Below the pieces are notes generated by a model, which was not told the DNA's origin, ran no database searches, and saw nothing but the letters and a program-made list of their open reading frames with translations. From NCBI GenBank assembly GCA_018268935.1, contig JAFDVS010000086.1, forward strand, positions 1 through 49,565: DNA of 49,565 nt, read 5' to 3'. The translations under genes were made by a program, and so were the position numbers. Shown piece by piece: positions 24,678 to 34,000 of the stretch. The stretch's first letter is position 1. Each line of letters opens with the position of its first letter. The DNA is from Acidobacteriota bacterium (GTDB taxonomy: Bacteria; Acidobacteriota; Terriglobia; Bryobacterales; Bryobacteraceae).

Positions 24678-26002
24678 AACTGGAAATACACAAACGGCAC
24701 GGTCAAATCCGTGACCCCAAACAGCTCCAGAATCAGAAGCAACACCAATCCATAAGCCACCATCCACCGTTCCCGTACGGCCCGCAACGGCAGCAACAAT
24801 CCAAACCCGGCCAGCGCCGCCAACCACAACGGCACAGCCCACTCCCCACCCGAAGCACCCATCATTTCCCCCAACACAAACCACGCATCCCCAAGCGTCC
24901 GAGCCCGAAAGAACACCCATCCCACGCACACCAGCACGAACGTCACAGGCACACGCCACCATCGCCCTGCTGTAATCCCCAGCGCCCGCTCCACACTCAA
25001 CAGCAGCCCATGATACCCGCCCCAGATCACGAAGTTCCAACTCGCCCCATGCCACAATCCGCCGAGCAGCATCGTCAACATCAGGTTCCGATACGTCCTC
25101 CACACGCCGCCCCGATTTCCACCCAGCGTGATGTACAAGTAATCCCGCAGCCACCGCGATAGCGACATGTGCCATCGCCGCCAGAACTCCGTGATGGACC
25201 CTGCGAAATACGGACGCCGGAAGTTGTCCGGAAAATGAAACCCCATCACCCGCGCCGCTCCGATGGCAATGTCCGTGTACCCCGAAAAATCAAAGTAGAT
25301 CTGCATCGCGAACGAGCACACTCCTCCCCAAGCAGCAAGCGCCCCCGCATGTGCCGAAGGATTCGCAAAATACCCATCCGCCAGCACCGCGAACTGATCC
25401 GCCAGCGCCATCTTCTTCGTCAATCCCGACAGCATCTCGAACACGCCGCGCTGCACCTGCCCCGCATCGGGCCGCTTCCAGTGGTAGTAGTCAACGAAGA
25501 ATTCCCGAGCCCGCACAATCGGCCCCGCCACCAGTTGCGGGAAGAACGCAATGAACAACGCATAGTCCACCGGATCGCGCACTACTTCCTGCTCACCCCG
25601 ATACACATCCACCACATACGAGATGCTCTGGAACGTGTGAAAGCTGATCCCCAGCGGCAGCACGATATCGAAAGCAGGCTGCGGCACTCCCAGCAACCAG
25701 CTCACGTTCGCCGCAATGAAATTCGAGTACTTGAAGAACCCCAGAAAACCCAGATTCGCCGCGATGCTCATCCACAGCGCCCACTTGCGCCGCCGCCCCT
25801 GGTACCGCACAATCCACAGCGCCGCAAAGTAATCCACCACAGTCAACGACCACAACAAAGGCAGAAACCGCGGATTCCATGCTCCATAGAAGTAGTAACT
25901 GGCCAGCAGCAGCACCCACCGTCGAGCCCCCGCTGAACCCGCATAGAACAACACCAGCACAATAGCGAAAAAGAAGAAAAACTCCCAGGTGTGAAACAGC
26001 AC
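24674..26002 (-). CDS. MBOAT-family O-acyltransferase (AlgI-like)
   Basis: A polytopic membrane protein of 442 residues from GTG 26002, four bases after the upstream stop and preceded by CAGGGG. MBOAT motifs include EFWRRWHMSLSRWLRDYLYI and LLGGLWHGASWNFVIWG, the latter with the catalytic-type His. AlgI/DltB relatives pass acyl groups, usually acetyl, across the membrane to a polysaccharide or teichoic acid acceptor. The upstream gene encodes a matching SGNH-like partner. The acceptor polymer is unknown; no alginate or cellulose synthase is nearby. Confidence 0.9.
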   Translation of the reverse strand: MLFHTWEFFFFFAIVLVLFYAGSAGARRWVLLLASYYFYGAWNPRFLPLLWSLTVVDYFAALWIVRYQGRRRKWALWMSIAANLGFLGFFKYSNFIAANVSWLLGVPQPAFDIVLPLGISFHTFQSISYVVDVYRGEQEVVRDPVDYALFIAFFPQLVAGPIVRAREFFVDYYHWKRPDAGQVQRGVFEMLSGLTKKMALADQFAVLADGYFANPSAHAGALAAWGGVCSFAMQIYFDFSGYTDIAIGAARVMGFHFPDNFRRPYFAGSITEFWRRWHMSLSRWLRDYLYITLGGNRGGVWRTYRNLMLTMLLGGLWHGASWNFVIWGGYHGLLLSVERALGITAGRWWRVPVTFVLVCVGWVFFRARTLGDAWFVLGEMMGASGGEWAVPLWLAALAGFGLLLPLRAVRERWMVAYGLVLLLILELFGVTDLTVPFVYFQF

Positions 26003-26006
26003 CGCG

Positions 26007-27074
26007 CTACAGCCCCTGTTCCAGAACCAGGTCCGCGATCAGCTCTGAAAAGCGCGTCATCCCCGCTGCGTTCAAATGCCGCGCATCGACGAACAACCGC
26101 GGCTGCTCCAGTTCCTCAAAAAAAGCCTCCGGAGCCATCACCGCTCCCACTCGCCCTGCAATCTCCCGCGCCGCGCTCGTTTTCGCGCGCCCCCACTCCG
26201 CCGGCCGCGGCACGGGCCCACGCGGCAGCCGCATGAAGATCAGCTTCGTCCCTGTCCCCCGATACCGATCCGCAATCTTGCCGATCCACTCCTTCCGGTA
26301 TTCATACATCCACCCCTTCGGCTGGAACGGCTCCCACAACAGCGCCTGCATCAGATCGGCTCGCGCACGTTCATCCAAACCAGGCGGAAACGTGATCTTG
26401 CGCCGCGCGTAGTCCACCTCCAATCCCTCCAGACTGCGCGCCTCGCCCTGATAGCCGTACACCCATTCCGCCCAGTTCCGGTACGTCTCAATCGTCTGCG
26501 CACGCCGCGACGGGCTGCGCAGCAGATCCTGCACATCGCGGCTGTAGAGAAAACCCTTCCACGCCAGCGCGCGTATTGCCTGCACATGCGCCTGCAGCGA
26601 CGACACCGAACGCACAAACGCGGGAGCATCCGCCAGGCGCAGCCGCTCGGCGAGAAACTGCAAGTCCCCAGTGCGATTGCGCAAATCATCCACCGCTTCT
26701 TCATCCTCATAGTGCCCGAACGGCACCACGATGGCAGCGTACGCATTCGCTTCCGGATCCATATCGCGCAGCAGGTAATACCAGCACCGTGGAGTGGTTC
26801 CGCCTAACGCCGCATTCCCAAATCGCAGGCGGCCCGCTGCCCTTTCATCGGCAATCCGCGCCAGAAAGCCCGTGCGCGAATCGCCCAGCACCAGCACCCG
26901 CTTCCCTCCCGCTTGCGCCTGCTCCCGCTCATGAACGATCAGCCGCTCATAATGCCCCGTCGAAGAATCCGGATGCATCCAACCGGCATACCAGCCCGTG
27001 CGGAACACCAGCCCGTCCACTGCAAACAGGCCGCCCACGGCGCACAACATCCGCAAGAGAAGAAACTTCCCCAT
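26007..27074 (-). CDS. Membrane-anchored SGNH-like protein, partner of the MBOAT acyltransferase
   Basis: A protein of 355 residues with an N-terminal signal anchor (LLLRMLCAVGGLFAVDGLVF). It has a GDSRTGF block (nucleophile Ser-like) near residue 65 and DARHLNAAGM near the C-terminus, giving an SGNH-type Ser...Asp-x-x-His arrangement. AlgJ/AlgX/DltD-type proteins of this kind complete acyl transfer started by an MBOAT protein. The stop is only four bases before the MBOAT start. The central 150 residues did not match a named family. Confidence 0.75.
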   Translation of the reverse strand: MGKFLLLRMLCAVGGLFAVDGLVFRTGWYAGWMHPDSSTGHYERLIVHEREQAQAGGKRVLVLGDSRTGFLARIADERAAGRLRFGNAALGGTTPRCWYYLLRDMDPEANAYAAIVVPFGHYEDEEAVDDLRNRTGDLQFLAERLRLADAPAFVRSVSSLQAHVQAIRALAWKGFLYSRDVQDLLRSPSRRAQTIETYRNWAEWVYGYQGEARSLEGLEVDYARRKITFPPGLDERARADLMQALLWEPFQPKGWMYEYRKEWIGKIADRYRGTGTKLIFMRLPRGPVPRPAEWGRAKTSAAREIAGRVGAVMAPEAFFEELEQPRLFVDARHLNAAGMTRFSELIADLVLEQGL

Positions 27075-27170
27075 TGGTAGTTGTAGACCCGCCAGTCCGT
27101 CTTCCTGCTACACCGAAGTAAGAAATCCGGCAATTTTTCACAATCGGACAAAATATCGATCCGCGAATCT

Positions 27171-28667
27171 CTATTGCACGGCGCAATTGTGCCGGGGCCG
27201 GTACACCTGGTGCTGCGTCCCACCGCTGCTTCCGCCGTCCGTCGTTCCACCGCCCGGCAGATAGATCAGCCCGCGCAGGAACGCCGCGCCTGTCACTCCA
27301 TGCACAGGAATTGGCATCGGATCATCCAGCCGCTCCCACTTGTCCGCCACAGGGTCGTAGACATCGTGATGCGGATACACCCCGCTCGGAGCCGCTCTGT
27401 TCCCTTCACCGCCAAACACGTGGATGCAGCCGTACGCCACCGCGCTGTTGATGCCGCCGCGGGCCTGAATCATTTTCGCGCCAGTACTCCACTTCCCCGT
27501 CGAAGGATCGTAGATCTCCACCACGTCGGTCTGCGGGCTGGTGAACCCGGCCTGAAAGCGCCCCCCGATCACATACACTTTCCCGTTCACCGCCACTGCC
27601 GCAAGATGATTCCGCTGCGTCGGGATATCCGGTAAAACCGTCCATTGATCGGCAACCGGATCATAAACCGCGAAATCCGCCCCTCGCGGCGGCCGCCCGC
27701 CAGCCACATAAATCTTCCCATCCACTACCGCCGCTGCCCCACCGCCTCGCGCCAGCGGCAGCCGAGCCTTCTCCACCCAGACGTCAGCCGAAGGATCGTA
27801 CATGTAGTTCGTATCGACGAAGCTCGTGTTCCCTGCGTCCGATTGCCCGCCCATCACATACAGCTTTCCATTCACCACAGCAGGCATCGAATGATTCACG
27901 CCGCGTGGCAAGGGAGCCGCCAGCCGCCACTCGTCCTTCTCCGGATCGTACACCTGCACAGTGGCGACCGTCACCCGCGTCGATGGGTAGCCGCCCAGCA
28001 CGTAGATCCGTCCGTCCAACTCCGCCACACCCATCTCGGAATTCGCCGCCGGCAACTCCGCGCGGCGCCCCCACCCGCCAAACAACGGCAGCCCCGGAGC
28101 CACCGGCACCACATTCGATTCCACGCCATCGGCCACCACTCGAAAGTCCACTTCGCCCCAGCGCGTGGCAAGCGCCTCCCGCAACGGGCCCAGTATCACT
28201 TCATCCACGCCTGGGGCTTCCCATGCGGCATGCCGTTCCACGGGCACCTCCACGTCTCCAAACCGGGCCGTCACCGTCCGCGCCGCACGAAATCCAGTCC
28301 CGAGAAACTTCCACTTCGTTCCTTCGAGCGGCCGCGGACGCATCACACCCTTCGAATCGGCCACGAACCAATCGCCCACCGCGAACAACTCCGGAGCCAC
28401 AGCCGCGATCTGCACCTTCGCCGAGGCGATCACGGCGCCCCCCTCGCGCAACGCAACCGAAGCTTCGCCCAACGCCAGTCCAGCCGGGACGACGAACCGC
28501 ACAGCGCCATCGGCCACACCGGCAATCGCGGCCATACGCTCCACGCCCGAAGCATCCATCACCGCCACCGAGTAATCCCCCCCACTTCGGATCGCCGCGG
28601 AAAACGCGGTGCTCAGCATCTCCGGAGCAAGCACCGGCGCCAAGGCCAACAACAATAGCGGCAGCAT
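27171..28667 (-). CDS. Exported Kelch-repeat protein with TIGR03437-like N-terminal domain
   Basis: A protein of 498 residues from ATG 28667, which begins a signal peptide (LPLLLLALAPVLA); an upstream in-frame start at 28721 lies within the preceding gene. Residues about 20-185 resemble the Solibacter TIGR03437 domain (VRFVVPAGLALGEASV, GTGFRAARTVTARFGDVEVPV). The rest is about six Kelch blades (AELDGRIYVLGGYPS, VNGKLYVMGGQS, VDGKIYVAGGRP, VNGKVYVIGGRF, YGCIHVFGGE), forming a beta propeller. It starts directly after the tandem hydrolase stop. A binding or scaffold role outside the cytoplasm is likely. Confidence 0.85.
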   Translation of the reverse strand: MLPLLLLALAPVLAPEMLSTAFSAAIRSGGDYSVAVMDASGVERMAAIAGVADGAVRFVVPAGLALGEASVALREGGAVIASAKVQIAAVAPELFAVGDWFVADSKGVMRPRPLEGTKWKFLGTGFRAARTVTARFGDVEVPVERHAAWEAPGVDEVILGPLREALATRWGEVDFRVVADGVESNVVPVAPGLPLFGGWGRRAELPAANSEMGVAELDGRIYVLGGYPSTRVTVATVQVYDPEKDEWRLAAPLPRGVNHSMPAVVNGKLYVMGGQSDAGNTSFVDTNYMYDPSADVWVEKARLPLARGGGAAAVVDGKIYVAGGRPPRGADFAVYDPVADQWTVLPDIPTQRNHLAAVAVNGKVYVIGGRFQAGFTSPQTDVVEIYDPSTGKWSTGAKMIQARGGINSAVAYGCIHVFGGEGNRAAPSGVYPHHDVYDPVADKWERLDDPMPIPVHGVTGAAFLRGLIYLPGGGTTDGGSSGGTQHQVYRPRHNCAVQ

Positions 28668-28669
28668 CC

Positions 28670-30658
28670 CTACACCCGCCGCTTCATCGCATCCACCGGC
28701 TCCACCATCGTGATCTGGCACCCGGCGGCCAGCTTCGCAATCTGCGGCAAGTCTCCATGCAAGAGTACGTCCTTGATCAACGACGAAGCCCCATGCGAAT
28801 AGCGGTCCGATTCCGCCAGCAGCTTGTAACTCGCCAGCATCCGCTCCGCCCGCAACGCCCGGATGCGCGGCTCAAACACCGCCGCCATCAACGTCCAGAG
28901 CGCTCCCGCCCCGCGTCCCACGGCTTCCAGTTGCTTCACGTCGGAACGCGACGCAGCATACTCCACGGCCCGCATCACATCGAAAACCCGCATCCCGAGC
29001 AGCGATTTGTCCACGTACCAGCCGAGATACGTCAGCGCCGTATCGACATCGAACAGATGCCCGTAATCCGAGCCGCGATCCGAAGACGGCGGATGCGCCG
29101 GCCGAGTCTCTCCCACTCCGCGCACGTCAATCGACACCACCACCTGCCCCTCGCGAGCCATCTTCTCCAACCGTCCAAACTCCAGCCCTTCGGCTTGCTT
29201 CCCGCGTTCATCCACCCACAACACCGCGGGCTTCGCCGCATCCACGCGCGCCGGCACAAACACCCACACCGGAACGTAGATCCCCGGCTCCGACAGGAAC
29301 TCCAGCTTCTCGATCTTGTATCCCTTGCGCTCCGTCGTCACTAACGGCCGCACGCCCAAGTCGCCCGTGTGCGCGGGCAGCCGCAACAGTTCCCGCAGCT
29401 TCTCGCGAGTCAATCCCGCCGGTGGCAGCCCCGCCGCCTTCTCTTTCACCAACGAGTAGATCGTCTTGCCCTTGCCCGAATACCGCACGCTTCCCTTCGG
29501 AGTGCAATAGAGCGTCTGCGCGCTTTCCACTTCAAAATCCGGCTCCGCATCGGGCCCCGGCCTTCCATAGAACCACTTGGAAAACCACCGCGTCGTTGCG
29601 ATGCGCAGCTTCGGAGTCCACGCATGCGGATCGGTCGCTTCATCCGCCGCGAAACGATCCACCGCGCCGAGCAACGCATAGCGAGACCGGATGCGCTCCA
29701 CTGCTTCATTGAAGCGCGGGTAGTAATCCTCAATCAGCACCAGCAGCGGCCGTGGAGCAATCGCCGCCTGCATATCTACGTGATCCACGCCGAGCTTCGC
29801 GCCCGGAAATAGATTCTGTTCCACATCGGAAGGGCCGATGCGTGCATTCGGCCCATACTGCACCGGCCAGCGGTTGGCGGTGCCGCCCTGATTGATCACC
29901 GCCACCTTCACCCGCTCATCCATTGCCGCGATGAACCGCGTCAGTGTCCCGCCGCCCGAATGCCCCGCACATCCAATGCGATCGCGATCCACTTCGGGCC
30001 GCGTCATCAGATAATCCACGGCGCGCATGCCATCCCAGACTCGGTAGTGCGTGAGATCCTCGCCAAGAAGGAACAGCAGGTGCCCCACCATCGAATGTTC
30101 CGTCGTCGCGCCACCCACTTCCGTTTCCCCAGTGTCCGGATTCCAATACTGCCGCCGCTCGCCCTGCCCAATGGGATCGTAGGCGAGCACGACAAAGCCG
30201 CCCAGCACGAGGTTGATGTACGCCGATTGATACTCCGGATTCATGCGCGAATCGGCATAGTGCCCGCACGGCGAGATGATCCCTGGAAACGGCCCATTCC
30301 CACGTGTCGGGATATACAGATTCCCTGTCACCCAGAAATCCGGCCGCGATTGGAACATCACGTTTTCCACGCGATAGCCCTTGCGTTCGAAGCTCTTCAC
30401 GGTCACCGCGCCGAGCGGATTGCGTTCCGGCAATCCGTGAATCATCGTCCGCATCTTCGCCCGCACATCGCGATTGCGCGCTTCCATCTGCGCTGCCGTG
30501 GTGATCTTCGCGCGCTCGGCATCCCAATGCGCAGTCCACCGGTTCACTTCCCCGGTGAGATGTCGCACCAGCATGTCTTCATACTCGGCCCCATAGCTGA
30601 CGGCTCCTCGAGCCGCCAGCGGAGCCAACAACGTCAATGGAAATTCCCGCCGTCTCAT
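28670..30658 (-). CDS. Exported tandem alpha/beta-hydrolase (acetyl-xylan-esterase-like)
   Basis: A protein of 662 residues with an RR-containing signal (MRRREFPLTLLAPLAARG). The N-terminal half is an abhydrolase domain with nucleophile Ser in GHSGGGTL, PRPLLVLIEDYYPRF (acid region) and His in DPHAWTP. The C-terminal half is a second alpha/beta-hydrolase-like fold where the nucleophile elbow reads GRGAGAL, so the Ser is lost. It should cleave an ester, perhaps acetyl groups on a polysaccharide. It follows the TonB receptor by seven bases and is followed at once by the Kelch gene. A paralogue with the same layout is at 43123-44919. Confidence 0.82.
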   Translation of the reverse strand: MRRREFPLTLLAPLAARGAVSYGAEYEDMLVRHLTGEVNRWTAHWDAERAKITTAAQMEARNRDVRAKMRTMIHGLPERNPLGAVTVKSFERKGYRVENVMFQSRPDFWVTGNLYIPTRGNGPFPGIISPCGHYADSRMNPEYQSAYINLVLGGFVVLAYDPIGQGERRQYWNPDTGETEVGGATTEHSMVGHLLFLLGEDLTHYRVWDGMRAVDYLMTRPEVDRDRIGCAGHSGGGTLTRFIAAMDERVKVAVINQGGTANRWPVQYGPNARIGPSDVEQNLFPGAKLGVDHVDMQAAIAPRPLLVLIEDYYPRFNEAVERIRSRYALLGAVDRFAADEATDPHAWTPKLRIATTRWFSKWFYGRPGPDAEPDFEVESAQTLYCTPKGSVRYSGKGKTIYSLVKEKAAGLPPAGLTREKLRELLRLPAHTGDLGVRPLVTTERKGYKIEKLEFLSEPGIYVPVWVFVPARVDAAKPAVLWVDERGKQAEGLEFGRLEKMAREGQVVVSIDVRGVGETRPAHPPSSDRGSDYGHLFDVDTALTYLGWYVDKSLLGMRVFDVMRAVEYAASRSDVKQLEAVGRGAGALWTLMAAVFEPRIRALRAERMLASYKLLAESDRYSHGASSLIKDVLLHGDLPQIAKLAAGCQITMVEPVDAMKRRV

Positions 30659-30665
30659 TCGCAGA

Positions 30666-33600
30666 TCACCATTCCAGCCGTGCCCCGATCAACCCGTTGC
30701 GCGGCCCAGCCAGATCGCGCCCCGACGTTGCCCGGATTGTCGCCACATTGTTCGGAGCCGAGATGTTCAGCGCCGGTATGTCGAAGTTCGCCTTGTTGAA
30801 CAGGTTCGTGAAACTCACCGACACGCGGAAGTACATCTTCTCGCGCACGGGAAACGATTTGAACAAGGCCGCGCTCGAAACCTGCCGCCCCGGCCCGAGG
30901 AGGATATTGCGGCCCGAATTTCCGAATCGACCCGAGTTCGCGGCGGGCACGGCGAACGCGGTCACATCAAACCAGCGGTCAATCGTGCGCTGCCCCGAAG
31001 GCAGATTCCCGTTGCCGATGCGGTCCGGGATGCCGCCTACTGTCTGCGTATTCGATGGATCGACACTGGCAAACGACGGAGTCAGATACTCGCCCGTCTG
31101 CGCAATGTAGGACCCGCTCAACTGCCATCCACCGAGCACCACGGCCACCGGCCCGCCATCGAGGAATCGCTTTCCTTTGCCCACCGGCAGTTCCCAAATC
31201 ACCGTCGATACAAAGCGCTGCCGCGGCGTGTATTGTGCGTCGGCCCGCTCGCGCACACGGTTGAACGCATTCTCGATCACCGTGCCTGCTTCCACGCCGC
31301 TGATCTCGTCGATATCCGTCAGATTCTTCGCCCATGTGTAAGCGCCCATGAACGACAGCCCTTTTGTCCACTTCCGCTCCAACTGCGTTGTCAGCGCGTG
31401 ATAGGTCTGGCTCCCGCCGTTTTCGCGCATCGTGATGTTGCGATAGAGCGGGAAGGGCCGCCGGCTCTGGGCAAAGGGCACAGTGCTGGGAGCAGGCATG
31501 TTCACGTTGCGTCCGTACACCAGCTTCGTCGCCTTCGTCCCGACATACGAAACCCTCAACCCGATCGCCGCACCCAGGTCGCGCTCTACCGTCAAATTAA
31601 TCTGCTGCACATATGCATTCCGCAGGTTGAGATCAAGCCCCGTCACGTCGACGTTTCCCGTCGTCCCCGCTCCCAGGAATGGCCGCTGCAGCGTCAACGA
31701 GGGAACGTTGTTCGTGATCGTATTCACGAAACTCTCCGTCAGCGAGAACGGCCCACCGTACAAGGCCGAGAAGATGTCCGCCGTGAAGTCGTCGTTGAAG
31801 AAGCCATACCCGCCGCGCAACACGGTCTTGGCGCCGCCAAACGGCCGCCAGGCAAATCCCAGCCGAGGCTGCCAGTTGTTGAAATCGCTTTGCCGAAGCG
31901 AGCGTTCCGGGAATCCCGCCGCCGAAGCCGTCACAATCGGAATCGCTTTCGGGAATAGCGGATTCACATAGGTGTCAATGATCGACTGATTGGGCACCAC
32001 CAGGCGCCCGCCGAGAGGGTCCACGTTGAAGATGATGTCGCGCCGGTCCACCGCTGGCTTGTTGTAGTCCCAACGCAATCCGTAGTTCAGAGTGAAGTTC
32101 GGCGACACCTTGTAGTCGTCCTGAATGAAGCCGCTTAAGTGGAAGAAGCGCGCATAGCGCGATGGCCGCACGTAATTGCGCGATGTGGTCTGCGGCACTG
32201 CGAGCAGGAAATCCGCCCACGCATTTCCTGAGGCAAACCCGGTAAAGCCATATGTGCCGAACTGCGCCGGCACGGGAGCATTGTATTGCTGCGGGCGGTA
32301 TTCCACGCCGCCCTTGATGCTGTGCTTGCCGCGCACATACGTCAACTGATCCACCACCTGGTAGGTGTTTTCCGCCGGCGCCTGTTTGGCCAGTGGGGCC
32401 ACTGTCTGGAAGCCGGTCACATTCAACGTCGGAACGTTCTCCACGCCGGGCGCAGGCTGCAAGCCTTGAATCCCCAGCAGGTCCACCAATTCCTGGCCCA
32501 GCAACTGCCCGCGCGCCGGATTGAAGTTACGCGCGAAGCCGAGTTTCAATTCGTTGATCAGGCGCGAGGTGAGCGTCCACGTATCCGACACCGCCACCTG
32601 GCGCGCCATCCGCGTCTGGACGCGGTAGCCGGTCTGCTCCGCGGGCAACCCGCCATCGAGCACGCGCGGTTCCGAACGTTTGTAGCTCACGCGCGCATAC
32701 AGCGTGTTGTTCGACTTCAACGCGTAGTCCACGCGCACATCGAACTGATCGTGGCGGATCTGCTGCGGCACCGTCTGCCGGAAGTTGCTCACTGTGGATG
32801 TCGGTGCGCCGAAGTTCGGCAGAGGATAGAACCGGTTCTGCCAGGCCTGCGTGCCGCGATTGATCAGGCTTGCGGGAATGAGGTTGCCGGGAAACGGAGC
32901 GCCGGCGAATGGATTCCGCAGCGTCAACCCGGGCACCGCCGAGAAGTCCCCGCCGCGCATGGCCACCGTCGGCACGTTCGGAGTGATGATGGCCGGCGTG
33001 CGTTGCCGCTCTCCTTCGTAGGTGCCGAAGTAGAACAGCTTGTTGTGGATCACTGGACCGCCCACGGACACTCCGTAGTTGTTGCGGATGTTCTGCCCCT
33101 TCGACGTCGCAAAGAACGGCCGCGCGTTCAACGCCGAGTTCTCATGGAACCAGAACAGCGCGCCATGAAAATCGTTCGTTCCGCTCTTGGTGATGGCCGT
33201 GATGTTGGCCACTTCACCGAACTCGGCCTTGTTGTTGACGATCTCGAAGCGCACTTCATTGATCGACTCGAAGCTTGGCTCGGCAGGCCCAATCGAATTT
33301 CCGAAGGCCGGTGAATTGGAGGAGATTCCGTCCACGTTGAAGTAGTTTTGCGAGCCGCGCGCACCGCCCAGGTTGAAGCGCGACCCGCCGCCCTGCCCGC
33401 CCGTGGGCGTGAGGAAGACGTAGCGGTACAAGCCGGAATCGCCGGTGCCGCTCACGGTGGATCGGATGTTCAACGGCAGATCGTTGAGGTCCTTCGAAGT
33501 GCGCACCGCGGCAATCGAAGCAGAATCGGTTTCAATCACCGGCGCAGCGCCCTGAATGGTGACCTCGGTGCCCACTTCGCCCACTTCCAATCGCACATCC

Positions 33601-33893
33601 ACACGCACGGTGCGCAAGGCTTCGAGCCCGATGCCGCGCATCACGAACGTCTTGAATCCGGCGGCCTTTGCCTGCACGCGGTAATTCCCCGAATTCAAAT
33701 TCGGAGCGGCGTAGTTGCCGTCACTCCCCGTTGTTACTACACGGGTGAGGTTCGTGCCTTCATTGACTACGCTGACCTCGGTATTCGGCACGACAGCGCC
33801 AGTGGAGTCTGTGACGGTTCCGGTGATTGTTCCGAAAGTCGCCTGGCCCAGAACGAGCGCAGGCAGAGAGACAAGTATCCCAAGCAATCGCAT
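30666..33893 (-). CDS. TonB-dependent receptor, Oar-like, with carboxypeptidase-regulatory N-terminus
   Basis: An outer-membrane receptor of 1075 residues. After a signal peptide comes a CarboxypepD_reg-like domain (about 20-100; GTITGTVTDSTGAVVPNTEV), a plug (about 105-235; ATNITAITKSGTNDFHG type) and a long beta barrel ending GARLEW. This is the Oar-like class expanded in Acidobacteria. It should take up a large or scarce substrate. The esterase-like tandem hydrolase and the Kelch protein follow, suggesting an ester-bearing polymer or glycan, which is inferred from order only. CTATACAAT about 80 bases upstream on the minus strand might be its -10. Confidence 0.92.
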   Translation of the reverse strand: MRLLGILVSLPALVLGQATFGTITGTVTDSTGAVVPNTEVSVVNEGTNLTRVVTTGSDGNYAAPNLNSGNYRVQAKAAGFKTFVMRGIGLEALRTVRVDVRLEVGEVGTEVTIQGAAPVIETDSASIAAVRTSKDLNDLPLNIRSTVSGTGDSGLYRYVFLTPTGGQGGGSRFNLGGARGSQNYFNVDGISSNSPAFGNSIGPAEPSFESINEVRFEIVNNKAEFGEVANITAITKSGTNDFHGALFWFHENSALNARPFFATSKGQNIRNNYGVSVGGPVIHNKLFYFGTYEGERQRTPAIITPNVPTVAMRGGDFSAVPGLTLRNPFAGAPFPGNLIPASLINRGTQAWQNRFYPLPNFGAPTSTVSNFRQTVPQQIRHDQFDVRVDYALKSNNTLYARVSYKRSEPRVLDGGLPAEQTGYRVQTRMARQVAVSDTWTLTSRLINELKLGFARNFNPARGQLLGQELVDLLGIQGLQPAPGVENVPTLNVTGFQTVAPLAKQAPAENTYQVVDQLTYVRGKHSIKGGVEYRPQQYNAPVPAQFGTYGFTGFASGNAWADFLLAVPQTTSRNYVRPSRYARFFHLSGFIQDDYKVSPNFTLNYGLRWDYNKPAVDRRDIIFNVDPLGGRLVVPNQSIIDTYVNPLFPKAIPIVTASAAGFPERSLRQSDFNNWQPRLGFAWRPFGGAKTVLRGGYGFFNDDFTADIFSALYGGPFSLTESFVNTITNNVPSLTLQRPFLGAGTTGNVDVTGLDLNLRNAYVQQINLTVERDLGAAIGLRVSYVGTKATKLVYGRNVNMPAPSTVPFAQSRRPFPLYRNITMRENGGSQTYHALTTQLERKWTKGLSFMGAYTWAKNLTDIDEISGVEAGTVIENAFNRVRERADAQYTPRQRFVSTVIWELPVGKGKRFLDGGPVAVVLGGWQLSGSYIAQTGEYLTPSFASVDPSNTQTVGGIPDRIGNGNLPSGQRTIDRWFDVTAFAVPAANSGRFGNSGRNILLGPGRQVSSAALFKSFPVREKMYFRVSVSFTNLFNKANFDIPALNISAPNNVATIRATSGRDLAGPRNGLIGARLEW

Positions 33894-34000
33894 TTCAGTA
33901 ACCCCTCTAAGGTTGGAAAGTCACTACCTGGTGCTAGTGCGTCGGACTCGGACTTGTCGCCTATTGTATAGTAATTTGCCTTCTGGGGTGACGCGCGCGG

